DNA of 64,000 nucleotides from Sulfurospirillum_A sp029027265 (GTDB lineage Bacteria; Campylobacterota; Campylobacteria; Campylobacterales; Sulfurospirillaceae): NCBI GenBank assembly GCA_029027265.1, contig CP093061.1, forward strand, positions 2,542,001 to 2,606,000, read 5' to 3'. Positions 53,736 to 63,134 of this stretch are shown here, in pieces. Within the stretch, counting starts at the first letter, position 1. Each line of letters starts with the position of its first letter. The position numbers and the translations under genes are program-made. The notes beneath the pieces are model-generated. The model searched no databases. It saw only the letters and a list, made by a program, of their open reading frames with translations, and was not told where the DNA came from.

Positions 53736-55070
53736 ATGAATATTTTAAGAAAACTACCAAAAATAGATAAAATTATTCTAAATCCTAAATTCAAAGGTTT
53801 GAATCCTACGCGTTTAGCTGAGATTGCTAAAAAGAAAATAGAAAGCCTTAGAGAAAATATACTCTCTAAAAAAATAGAAGATTTTGATAATGAAGAGTTA
53901 CTCCAAGAAATTAAATATAACTACGACAAACTTTTTGAACCATCTTTAAAACCTCTTATCAATGCCACTGGAGTAATTTTACACACAAACATGGGAAGAA
54001 GCTTAATTGCTGAGAGCTTACTTGGTGAGGCTTCAAAGGTTATAACAAACTACTCAAACCTAGAATACAATCAAGAAAAAGGGTGTCGTGGTGAAAGATA
54101 TGAGCACGTTAGTGAACATCTAAAAAACCTTCTTCACGTTGAAGATGTTTTAGTAGTAAATAACAATGCAAGTGCAGTTTTTTTAATACTAAATACATTT
54201 TGTAAAAACAAAGAAGCAATTGTATCACGTGGAGAACTAGTTGAAATTGGAGGAAGTTTTAGAATCCCTGAAGTTATGAGCCAAAGTAGTGCAATATTAA
54301 CAGAAGTGGGAACAACAAACAAAACAAAAAAAGCTGATTACAAAAATGCAATTAATGAAAACACAGCAATGCTTATGAAAGTGCATCAATCAAACTTTAG
54401 CATCGAGGGATTTAGCGAAGATACTCCTTACAGCGATATAAAAAAGCTTTGTATTGAAAATAACTTAGTTGATTATTACGACCTAGGTAGTGGCTATATA
54501 CCTGAACTTCCTTACAATCTAGGGAAAAATGAACCTTCACTAAAAACCATCTTAAAAGATAAACCCTCACTCATAAGCTTTAGTGGTGACAAGCTCTTTG
54601 GAAGTGTACAAGCTGGCATAATTACAGGGAAAAAAGAGCTGATTACAGAGTTAAAAGAGAACCAACTACTAAGAATGCTCAGAGTTGATAAAATAACGCT
54701 TAGCATACTTGAAGAGACCATAAAAGCTTACCTAAAAGAAGACTACAAAAGCATACCAACACTATGGATGCTTTTTCAAAGCGAAGAGTCTTTACATGTA
54801 AGAGCAACTGCCATACAAAAAATAGTCGGTGAATCTACATGTAACGTTATAAAAAGCAAAACCGTCATGGGTGGAGGAACTCTTCCCAATAGAAAATTTC
54901 CTACTGTTGCTCTACATGTAAAGGGAAAAGCAACAACACTTGAACGTGCTTTCAGAAAGAAAAACATCATAGGTCGCATCGAAAATGATATGTTTTTAAT
55001 AGACTTTAGAAGCATACTACCAGAATTTGAAGAACAGATAATAGATACAATAAAAAAGATAGTTACATGA
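53736..55070 (+). CDS. selA: L-seryl-tRNA(Sec) selenium transferase
   Basis: The 444-residue PLP enzyme converts seryl-tRNA-Sec to selenocysteinyl-tRNA-Sec using selenophosphate. Motifs are INATGVILHTNMGRS, NNNASAVFLILN, VSRGELVEIGGSFRIP and the PLP-lysine region LISFSGDKLFGSVQAG. The length is normal. It closely follows the two-component genes. The next gene overlaps its stop (ATGA), so the inserted defence-like genes are likely on the same mRNA. Confidence 0.96.
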   Translation: MNILRKLPKIDKIILNPKFKGLNPTRLAEIAKKKIESLRENILSKKIEDFDNEELLQEIKYNYDKLFEPSLKPLINATGVILHTNMGRSLIAESLLGEASKVITNYSNLEYNQEKGCRGERYEHVSEHLKNLLHVEDVLVVNNNASAVFLILNTFCKNKEAIVSRGELVEIGGSFRIPEVMSQSSAILTEVGTTNKTKKADYKNAINENTAMLMKVHQSNFSIEGFSEDTPYSDIKKLCIENNLVDYYDLGSGYIPELPYNLGKNEPSLKTILKDKPSLISFSGDKLFGSVQAGIITGKKELITELKENQLLRMLRVDKITLSILEETIKAYLKEDYKSIPTLWMLFQSEESLHVRATAIQKIVGESTCNVIKSKTVMGGGTLPNRKFPTVALHVKGKATTLERAFRKKNIIGRIENDMFLIDFRSILPEFEEQIIDTIKKIVT

Positions 55071-55969
55071 ATGAAATAACACAAAAAGTTGATATAAAAA
55101 ACAAAATTTTTACTTTACGTAATGTGCAGGTAATTTTAGATAAAGATTTATCTATGCTCTATAATGTAGAAAATAGAGTACTTAAACAATCCGTTAAAAG
55201 AAATCTATCAAGATTTCCTAATGATTTTATGTTTGAAGCTACTAATGACGAAATTAATTTCATGGTGTCACAATCTGTGATACCTTCTAAACAACATCTA
55301 GGTGGAGCTAAACCATTTTTATTTACCGAGCAAGGCGTTGCCAGCCTTTCGGGAATTCTAAATAGTGATATAGCTATACAAATAAATATTGAAATCTTGC
55401 GTACTTTTGTAAACATGCGAAATTTTTTAGCATCAAATAGAGAGCTATTTCAAAGACTCGAGCTTATAGAAAAAAAACAAATAACATATGAGCTAAAAAC
55501 TGATGATAAATTTGAAAGTATTTTTAGTGCTCTTGAAAATAAAAGTTTAACACCAAAACAAGGAATATTTTTTGATGGACAGATATTTGATGCTTATGCT
55601 TTTATAAGTTCGCTTATAAGAGAAGCAGATAAATCAATCATTATACTTGATAATTATATAGATGAAAGCGTACTAACACATCTAAGTAAAGCATCCTTAC
55701 ATGTAGACATAACAATCCTAACAAAAAACATATCGAAACAGCTAAAACTAGATATTCAAAAATACAATCAACAGTACAAAAACTTAACACTTAAAGAGTT
55801 TAAAAATTCTCATGATAGATTTATAATCATAGATGAAAAAGATATATACCATATAGGTGCAAGTTTAAAAGACTTGGGCAAAAAATGGTTTGCTTTTTCT
55901 AAATTAGATGAGGGAAGTTTTGCACTCATGAATAAAGTAAAAAATATAATTGAAACTAATGGAAATTAA
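55067..55969 (+). CDS. ORF6N-domain protein with PLD-like C terminus
   Basis: The 300-residue protein has an N-terminal ORF6N domain (VQVILDKDLSMLYNVENRVL; RFPNDFMFEAT; FLFTEQGVASLSGIL), a DNA-binding module shared with phage antirepressors. After a helical linker, the C-terminal part has a phospholipase-D-like fold segment (KSIIILDNYIDE; NSHDRFIIIDEKDIYHIGASLKDLGKKW) with a single H-D-R-F motif in place of HxK. The start overlaps the selA stop by 4 bases. It is a typical accessory gene, and its role beside the STAND ATPase is unknown. Confidence 0.8.
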   Translation: MNEITQKVDIKNKIFTLRNVQVILDKDLSMLYNVENRVLKQSVKRNLSRFPNDFMFEATNDEINFMVSQSVIPSKQHLGGAKPFLFTEQGVASLSGILNSDIAIQINIEILRTFVNMRNFLASNRELFQRLELIEKKQITYELKTDDKFESIFSALENKSLTPKQGIFFDGQIFDAYAFISSLIREADKSIIILDNYIDESVLTHLSKASLHVDITILTKNISKQLKLDIQKYNQQYKNLTLKEFKNSHDRFIIIDEKDIYHIGASLKDLGKKWFAFSKLDEGSFALMNKVKNIIETNGN

Positions 55970-55977
55970 TCACTAAT

Positions 55978-58900
55978 ATGAATAGTCAATTTAATTGGAA
56001 TAATATAATATCTTTTAATGGTTCACAAAATAATGCATTTGAAGAACTTCTTTGTCAATTAGCAAATAAAGAAGTTATAAAAAATAAAAAAGATTTTATA
56101 AAAGTAGGAAATCCTGATGCTGGAGTTGAATGTTATATTATCTTAGAAGATGAAAATGAAAATGAAATAGGATTTCAAGCTAAATGGTTTTTATCTACAC
56201 CACAAAAAACTCAGTGGAATCAAATAGAAAAATCATTTAAAACTGCTTTAGAAAAACATCCAAAAATGATTACTTATTATGTAGCTATTCCACTTGATAG
56301 AGCTTATCCAATGTTAGATAATCAAAAATCATTTATGGATAAATGGAATGAAAAAATTCTAAAATGGAAGCAATTCGCTAAAGATACTTACGATAAAGAA
56401 ATAGATTTTATTTATTGGGGTAGTTCAGAATTTATAACAAGATTAAGCCAAGAAAAAAATGCTGGATTAAAAAGTTTTTTCTTTGGTGATATTGACTTAT
56501 CTGATAAGTGGTTTAAAGAAAACAATGAATTAGCCATAAAAGAATTGGGTGCTAGATATACTCCTGAAGTAAATATAGAGTTAGATATTTTAAAAAACTT
56601 TGATGCTTTGAGTAGAAATGAAAGATTTAAAAACAAACTTGATGATGCCTTTCATGATTTTATGGTTTCTTATAGAAAAGTGCAATTAAAAGAGAACAGT
56701 CTGTTAAATATAAAAAAACAATTAGATGATAAAATGATCAAACTAGAAAAAATATACTTTAACATCCAATTTCTTGGTGCTTTACATGTAGACGATGAAC
56801 AACTCAATACACTACTTCAAGCAATATCTCTTTTATTGAATAGTATAAGTGACTCTCTATATGAACTTAATCAAAAAGAGATAAAAGAAAAAAATATCAA
56901 AACTGAACATGGATATAGATCATCTACCATATATGATAGTTATATAAGGGACTTTAGAGATTATTCAGGTTATCTTCATGTATTAAAAGACTTGGTAAAC
57001 TCTACTATGTTTAAATTTGTCAATAATCCTTTTATGATTTTAGATGGTGAAGCTGGTATTGGTAAATCTCATCTTTTAGCTGACATTGTCAATGAACGTA
57101 TGAAAGAAAATTATAATTCAGTTTTTCTACTTGGACAACATTTTAGACAAGATAAAGCTCCTTGGAGTCAAATTATGCATGACTTACTACGACTAAATTG
57201 CAACGAAAAAGAGTTTCTTGGCACATTAAATGCAAAAGCCCAAGTTCAAGAAAAAAGAATAGTTATTTTCATAGATGCAATCAATGAAGGAAAAGGAAGA
57301 AGCTTTTGGAATGAATTTTTAATAAGCTTTATAGAGTCTATTAAAAAATATGAGTGGCTTGGATTAGTTATAAGTACAAGAACATCATATTTTGATTTAA
57401 TTGTGCCCAAAAAGCTATTTGAAGATAACTTAGCTATCCCTATAACTCATTTTGGTTTTTATGAAGTACAGTACAATGCTTCAAAACTATTTTTTCAATA
57501 CTATGGGATTGAGCAACCATCTATTCCCTTATTACATCCAGAGTTTTCTAATCCACTTTTTTTAAAGATATTTTGTGAAGGGCTACGCAAGAAAAATTTA
57601 ACTAAAATCCCTGATGGTTATGAAGGTATCTCTAGTATTATTGAATTTTTCATAGAAGGTATTGAAGAAAAATTATCAAAAAAATATCCAAATATAAAAG
57701 ACTTAGAACTTATAAAAGAAATCATAAATACCTTAATTTCCAAGATGATAGATACCCAAACAATGTCCTACAAAGATGCCTATAAAATAGTAGAAAGTGA
57801 AGTTGCTTCAAAATATAGGATACAATCAGGATTATTGGATAATTTAATCTCCGAAGGGTTATTTACTAAAAATATTTTTTATGAAAATGGCAACAGTACA
57901 GAAGGTATATACTTTGTATATGAACGATTTGAAGATCATCTAAAAGTTAAGTACCTTTTTGATAAATATCTTAATAATGATAATCCAAAAATATCTTTTG
58001 AAAACCCTAAGTTAGCTTGCTACTTTATGGATTCTAACTTCTTTACATGTAGAGGTATGATTGAAGCCATGAGTATTCAACTCCCTGAGAATTGTGACAC
58101 TGAATTATTTCAACTATTCCCTGATAATCAAGTTGTTGATGATAGCTTTTTAGATAGCCTTATATGGAGAAAAACCCAAAGTATAACTCAAAAAACAAAA
58201 AAAATTATTTTAAAAAATATCACAAATACAAACTTTCAAAAAGATATTTTTAAAATGTTTTTTTCAACTACTTCTAATCCTAATCATCCATTAAATGCAA
58301 ATTTTTTATATGAATATTTAGCAAAATTAACGATGAAAGAAAGAGATGTTTTTCTTATTCCTCTTTTAAATGATATGTACTTAGAATATGATGCTAATCC
58401 TATAAAAAGATTACTTGATTGGTCTTGGTCAAATGAGGATAAAAAGCATATTTCAGATGAATCTATTCTTCTTTCCTCTATAACTCTTTCTTGGCTACTA
58501 ACTTCTTCAAACAGGGAGTTAAGAGACAGTTCAACCAAAGCATTAATATCAATTTTGCAAAACAGAGTTCTAGTAGTTTTAAAACTTTTGAAAAAATTTG
58601 AAAATATAAATGAACCATATATATATGAAAGACTATTTGCTGTAGCTTTTGGAGTTATCGTTAAGGTAGAAAAACATGATAACATAAAAGAGTTAGGTGA
58701 GTATATATATCAAACTATTTTTGCTAAAGATAAAGTTTATCCTCATATATTATTAAGAGATTATGCAAAAAATAGTATCTCTTATATATCGTATTTAGGT
58801 ATAAGGTTAAATATCGATTTACATAAGATAAATCCACCCTATAAAAGTTCTTTTCCATCAATATCTAATTTACCTTCAAATGAAGAAATAGATGTATTTC

Positions 58901-60234
58901 AAGATGAAGATAAATATTACCACCAAAGTGATATTATATCATCAATGGCAATAGAGTATATAAGAAGTAATGGAGATTTTGGAAAAAATATTTTTAAATA
59001 TGCTTTAGATGATTTTGATTGCAATAACAATGAACAATTAATAAGTAACTATGCAACAAAAAAGATATTTGAAGAGTATGGATATGATGGAGAATATTTT
59101 AATGAAGCAGAAACACAGATAGCTCAAACAAATAACAATGCTAGACATAGTCATATCACAGAAAGAATTGGTAAAAAATACCAATGGATTGCCTTTCATG
59201 ATACCCTAGCAAGAGTTACAGATAATTTTAAAATGTTTGACAGTAGCAACTGGTCTAATAAAAAAAAGACAATCCAATACAAAGGTACTTTTGAGCCTAG
59301 CGTAAGAGATATCGATCCTACAATACTCTTAAAAGAAACTAAAAAAGATAAAAATTCAAATAAGGTTTTTTGGTGGAATACAAAATTTAATTTTGACTGG
59401 AATATGTACAATAAAAAATGGATTTCTTCTTCTATCGATATACCTAATATAAAAAAGTTAATAGAACTAACTGATAAAAATAATAACAACTGGATTAGTC
59501 TAAACTCTTATCCCCAATGGGACGAGCCTTTAAAAAAGGGTTTTGATAGATGGGAAACTACACATAAATACATATGGAATCAATTAAGAAGTTACATCAT
59601 TCCCAAAAAAGATTTACCACTTTTTAAAAAATGGGCAAAAAAACAATATTTTTATGGGCGACGGATGCCCAAGTCAAGAGAAAATTCTATAATGTTCAAT
59701 AGAGAATATTATTGGTCTGATGCATATGAATTTTTTCAAAACCCATACTATAGTTGCAGTAGTGATTGGACAGAATTAGATAATGGTTATACTAAAAAAG
59801 CAGCACTAACTAGTGAAAACTATTTTTGGGAAAATGAATTTGATTATTCAAAAAATGATGTATTAAATATTTTAAAACCATCTAGAATAATTTTTGATGG
59901 ATTAAAAATGAAATATGGAAAAAAAGATGGTGAATATGTGGATAACCAAAATAATAAAATTTGTTTTGAATCAAGTGTAAACAACAATACTTTTCAAAAT
60001 TTATTAGTAAATAAAAAAAAACTACTTAATTTTTTAGAAGATAATGATTTAACTATTTTTTGGATCAATATAGGAAAAAAACAAGTACACACAAAAGGAC
60101 ACTCGGCTAAAAGTTTTTTAGGCTTAATGGAAATTAGTAGTTATGCTTTTATAGAAGGCAATAAAATCATAAATCCTTGTACTAAATTAATGATCATGGA
60201 CAGTGAGCATAAAAAAACTTTTGATACAATTTGA
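55978..60234 (+). CDS. Avs-like STAND ATPase with N-terminal PD-(D/E)xK nuclease domain
   Basis: The 1,418-residue protein starts with a Mrr/PD-(D/E)xK-like region (AFEELLCQLAN; GNPDAGVECY; IGFQAKWF, with candidates D47, E51, Q67 and K69). The P-loop ATPase has Walker A GEAGIGKS (357-364) and Walker B FIDAINEG (D433, N436, E437), the form seen in STAND/NACHT proteins. A long C-terminal region (about 600-1418) carries no recognised catalytic motif and is probably the sensor. This layout matches antiviral Avs proteins, which cleave DNA after sensing phage proteins. It is 8 bases after the ORF6N gene and 19 before selB. Confidence 0.78.
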   Translation: MNSQFNWNNIISFNGSQNNAFEELLCQLANKEVIKNKKDFIKVGNPDAGVECYIILEDENENEIGFQAKWFLSTPQKTQWNQIEKSFKTALEKHPKMITYYVAIPLDRAYPMLDNQKSFMDKWNEKILKWKQFAKDTYDKEIDFIYWGSSEFITRLSQEKNAGLKSFFFGDIDLSDKWFKENNELAIKELGARYTPEVNIELDILKNFDALSRNERFKNKLDDAFHDFMVSYRKVQLKENSLLNIKKQLDDKMIKLEKIYFNIQFLGALHVDDEQLNTLLQAISLLLNSISDSLYELNQKEIKEKNIKTEHGYRSSTIYDSYIRDFRDYSGYLHVLKDLVNSTMFKFVNNPFMILDGEAGIGKSHLLADIVNERMKENYNSVFLLGQHFRQDKAPWSQIMHDLLRLNCNEKEFLGTLNAKAQVQEKRIVIFIDAINEGKGRSFWNEFLISFIESIKKYEWLGLVISTRTSYFDLIVPKKLFEDNLAIPITHFGFYEVQYNASKLFFQYYGIEQPSIPLLHPEFSNPLFLKIFCEGLRKKNLTKIPDGYEGISSIIEFFIEGIEEKLSKKYPNIKDLELIKEIINTLISKMIDTQTMSYKDAYKIVESEVASKYRIQSGLLDNLISEGLFTKNIFYENGNSTEGIYFVYERFEDHLKVKYLFDKYLNNDNPKISFENPKLACYFMDSNFFTCRGMIEAMSIQLPENCDTELFQLFPDNQVVDDSFLDSLIWRKTQSITQKTKKIILKNITNTNFQKDIFKMFFSTTSNPNHPLNANFLYEYLAKLTMKERDVFLIPLLNDMYLEYDANPIKRLLDWSWSNEDKKHISDESILLSSITLSWLLTSSNRELRDSSTKALISILQNRVLVVLKLLKKFENINEPYIYERLFAVAFGVIVKVEKHDNIKELGEYIYQTIFAKDKVYPHILLRDYAKNSISYISYLGIRLNIDLHKINPPYKSSFPSISNLPSNEEIDVFQDEDKYYHQSDIISSMAIEYIRSNGDFGKNIFKYALDDFDCNNNEQLISNYATKKIFEEYGYDGEYFNEAETQIAQTNNNARHSHITERIGKKYQWIAFHDTLARVTDNFKMFDSSNWSNKKKTIQYKGTFEPSVRDIDPTILLKETKKDKNSNKVFWWNTKFNFDWNMYNKKWISSSIDIPNIKKLIELTDKNNNNWISLNSYPQWDEPLKKGFDRWETTHKYIWNQLRSYIIPKKDLPLFKKWAKKQYFYGRRMPKSRENSIMFNREYYWSDAYEFFQNPYYSCSSDWTELDNGYTKKAALTSENYFWENEFDYSKNDVLNILKPSRIIFDGLKMKYGKKDGEYVDNQNNKICFESSVNNNTFQNLLVNKKKLLNFLEDNDLTIFWINIGKKQVHTKGHSAKSFLGLMEISSYAFIEGNKIINPCTKLMIMDSEHKKTFDTI

Positions 60235-60253
60235 AACATATGGAGATAATTAA

Positions 60254-62086
60254 ATGAAACACATAATAATAGGAACGGCAGGTCATGTTGACCATGGAAA
60301 AACTGCACTCATAGAAGCCTTAACAGGTTTTGCAGGTGACACTTTAGAAGAAGAGAAGAGAAGAGGAATAACCATAAACCTTAGTTTCTCAAATCTAGTA
60401 AATGAAGATACAAACGTAGCTTTCATAGATGTTCCTGGGCATGAGAAGCTTTTAAAAAACATGATTTCTGGGGCATTTGGATTTGATGTAGCAATGGTTG
60501 TAATTGATGCGAATGAAGGTGTTATGCCTCAAACAAATGAGCATTTAGAAATTTTAAACCTCTTACATGTAAAGAGTATTATTATTGCTTTAACTAAAAG
60601 TGATTTAGTAAACCAAGAGAAGATTGAAGAGAGAAAAGAGGAGATAACTGAGTATTTTAAAAACTTTTCTCATCTTGGGCTAAAGTCTATCGTTCCTGTT
60701 AGCATATATGAACCAGACTCAATTCAAAACCTTAGAGATGAGCTTTTTTCAATTCCTATTATAGAAAAACCAAGTAATGGACTTTTTAGATACTATATTG
60801 ATCGCTCTTTTTCACTCTCCGGAGTTGGAACAGTCGTAACGGGAACTGTACTTGACGGAACTGTTAAAGTTGGTGAAAAAATATTTGCACCAGAGCTTGG
60901 AAAAGAAATAGTTGTAAGGAATCTACAAGTTCACGAAAAAGATGAGATGAAAGCACTAAGTAGCCAAAGAACTGCCATTAACCTACAAAATGCGAAAGTA
61001 GCTCTTAAAAAAGGCACTCTGCTTTGTAAAAAAGGTTTTATTCGTGGTTTTGAAAGTGTAGATGTTTGGGTTGAGGGAATCTCAAATCAAAAGGTCAAAC
61101 ACAATACTAAGGTAATCCTTTTTATAGGAACTAAACAAGTAGAAACAAAAGTACTTCTTTATAACAACGAGAATGAAACAAATGCAGGGTTTGCAAAACT
61201 TCAATTTGATAAAAAAATCTTTTTAGTTCATAATGAACCTTTTATAATCTGTTCTAGCGGAAGAACTATTGGTGGTGGACGTGTACTAAATCCTATTAAT
61301 GACCCAATAAAGAAAAAAGTGAAAATACCACTTTTAGAGGCTCTAAAAATTGACGATTTTAAAACAGCATTTGAAATACTAGTAAGCACTCACAAAAGAG
61401 GTTTTGGTCTTATTTCTTCTAACCAAAGATTTGGATTAAATCACGATGAAGCTTTGAGTATTGCTCTCAAAATAGAAGATGTTTTTGTTGATGAAAAAGG
61501 TTTAGTTCTCTATCCAATCACAATAAAACAAGAGTTAAATGACAAAATAAATGCAATATATAAGAAAAATGAGTATGCCTTACTCTCTGCAAACTCCCTA
61601 GCACTTAAAATTAAATGGGCAAGTGAAACTCTTTTAAGTGATGTGCTAAAAGACATAGTAAAAAGTGGAAAACTTGAGTTCAAAGATGGAATTTATAAAA
61701 ATCCAAATATAGATATAAACAATGTAGATAAAGTCATAGAAGAGAAAATGCACTCTATACTTCAAAATGAAGGTTTTACACCAACAGCACCATATAATAT
61801 CTACGATGAACTTGACATTGATAGAAAAATGGGAGATGATGCACTTAAGCGTTTAACAAAAGCTAGAAAGGTTGTTCGTCTTGCTCATAACCTCTTTGTA
61901 ACAACTGAAAACTTAAGTATTATTATGGCCAGACTAAGAGAAATTATGAAAAATGAGGGTGCAGTTGATATCTCTTCATTTAGAAAATTTTATGATATGA
62001 GCAGAAAATATCTAGTAGCCTATCTTGATTATTTAGACCAGTATGATGATGTAAAAAAAGAAGGTATGAAAAGAGTTTTAATATAA
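60254..62086 (+). CDS. selB: Selenocysteine-specific elongation factor
   Basis: The 610-residue EF-Tu-like GTPase has G1 GTAGHVDHGKT, the switch RRGITINLSF, G3 DVPGHE and G4 TKSDL. Beta-barrel domains and C-terminal winged helices that bind the SECIS hairpin follow. It brings Sec-tRNA-Sec to in-frame UGA codons such as those in selD and fdhA. GGAG precedes the ATG by 9 bases. In most relatives selB follows selA directly; here two accessory genes come between. Confidence 0.96.
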   Translation: MKHIIIGTAGHVDHGKTALIEALTGFAGDTLEEEKRRGITINLSFSNLVNEDTNVAFIDVPGHEKLLKNMISGAFGFDVAMVVIDANEGVMPQTNEHLEILNLLHVKSIIIALTKSDLVNQEKIEERKEEITEYFKNFSHLGLKSIVPVSIYEPDSIQNLRDELFSIPIIEKPSNGLFRYYIDRSFSLSGVGTVVTGTVLDGTVKVGEKIFAPELGKEIVVRNLQVHEKDEMKALSSQRTAINLQNAKVALKKGTLLCKKGFIRGFESVDVWVEGISNQKVKHNTKVILFIGTKQVETKVLLYNNENETNAGFAKLQFDKKIFLVHNEPFIICSSGRTIGGGRVLNPINDPIKKKVKIPLLEALKIDDFKTAFEILVSTHKRGFGLISSNQRFGLNHDEALSIALKIEDVFVDEKGLVLYPITIKQELNDKINAIYKKNEYALLSANSLALKIKWASETLLSDVLKDIVKSGKLEFKDGIYKNPNIDINNVDKVIEEKMHSILQNEGFTPTAPYNIYDELDIDRKMGDDALKRLTKARKVVRLAHNLFVTTENLSIIMARLREIMKNEGAVDISSFRKFYDMSRKYLVAYLDYLDQYDDVKKEGMKRVLI

Positions 62087-62100
62087 AAGAATAATAATTT

Positions 62101-62298
62101 TTATTCTTTACATAGTTCCTGAAACCACTCTTCATTCTGTTCACTTCTAGTCTCTTTCGATTTATACAGATTTTTCAAAACAGAAATCAGCTCCTCTTCA
62201 CTTAAAAACTCTAGTACTGTTGGCTCCATAGGTGTCGCATTTGGATCTGATTCCATTAGCTTTGCTATCTCTTCAATAATCTCTTTTTTATCAACCAT
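62101..62298 (-). CDS. Small acidic conserved hypothetical protein
   Basis: A 65-residue acidic helical protein (MVDKKEIIEEIAKLMESD; LEFLSEEELISVLKNLYKSK). I do not recognise a function. It converges with selB with a 14-base gap and is preceded by AT-rich promoter-like DNA shared with the divergent DsbC-like gene. Confidence 0.6.
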   Translation of the reverse strand: MVDKKEIIEEIAKLMESDPNATPMEPTVLEFLSEEELISVLKNLYKSKETRSEQNEEWFQELCKE

Positions 62299-62379
62299 TC
62301 TGCTCTTTCGTTTAAAAAATATTTGTAAAAGCTATTGTATAATAATTTTAGTAAATTTCATTACATGTAAAGGTAAATT

Positions 62380-63090
62380 ATGACAAAAAAGCTTATTTTA
62401 GCAACTTCAATACTTAGCACATCTCTATTTGCAGCAACGGATGCTCAAATTATAAACTACTTTAAGGCACAAATTCCAGTTCCTACAATCAAAATAAATG
62501 TTACTTCAAGAATAGCAATTGACGACATCAAAGGCATGGAATATGTTTCTCTTAATATAAGCGATGGTAGTCGCATTCAAAAAGTATCAGTTTTTACTCA
62601 AGGAAACCTTATTTTTCCTGATGTTATCAGTGTCAATAGTGGAAGCATAAAAGAGAAGCTAGATAAACAAAAACTCATCAAAGAGCTATCAAGTCTTTAC
62701 AAAAAAGAGGAGAAACAGAACATCTTAGTTTTAGGAAATGACCCTAAAAAAGAGACTTTAGTAAAGTTCACTGACCCTGAATGCCCATTTTGTGGAAAAG
62801 AAGTAGCTGAAATAGAAGAAAAACTAAAAACCTATAACCTTAAATACATTTTTACACCAGTTCATGACAGAAGCTCTTTGGAAAAATCTATCCTTATTTA
62901 CAAACAAGCAGGAGCGGCAAAAACTCTTGATGAAAAAATTAAAATCGTCAAAAAATATTTTAATGGTAGCGTAGATGAAAAAGTAACTGATGAAGAAGTA
63001 GCGAGAGTAGAAAAAATAAGAAAAAAATACTTCTCAGCTGGACTTCAAGGTGTACCATTGTACGTAAATGAAAAAGAGTTATTAAACTAA
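62380..63090 (+). CDS. Periplasmic DsbC/DsbG-like thiol-disulfide protein
   Basis: The 236-residue protein has a signal peptide (MTKKLILATSILSTSLFA), an N-terminal dimerisation-like part and a thioredoxin fold with active-site CPFC (FTDPECPFCGKE, near residue 135). The late cis-Pro region GLQGVPLYVNE is also present. DsbC/G-type proteins isomerise or protect protein thiols in the periplasm. Its leader contains ATTACATGTAAAGG, which also supplies the ribosome site. Confidence 0.87.
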   Translation: MTKKLILATSILSTSLFAATDAQIINYFKAQIPVPTIKINVTSRIAIDDIKGMEYVSLNISDGSRIQKVSVFTQGNLIFPDVISVNSGSIKEKLDKQKLIKELSSLYKKEEKQNILVLGNDPKKETLVKFTDPECPFCGKEVAEIEEKLKTYNLKYIFTPVHDRSSLEKSILIYKQAGAAKTLDEKIKIVKKYFNGSVDEKVTDEEVARVEKIRKKYFSAGLQGVPLYVNEKELLN

Positions 63091-63134
63091 AGCATAAAAA
63101 TGATATAATAGATATTACTTTTCAAGGAATATAA

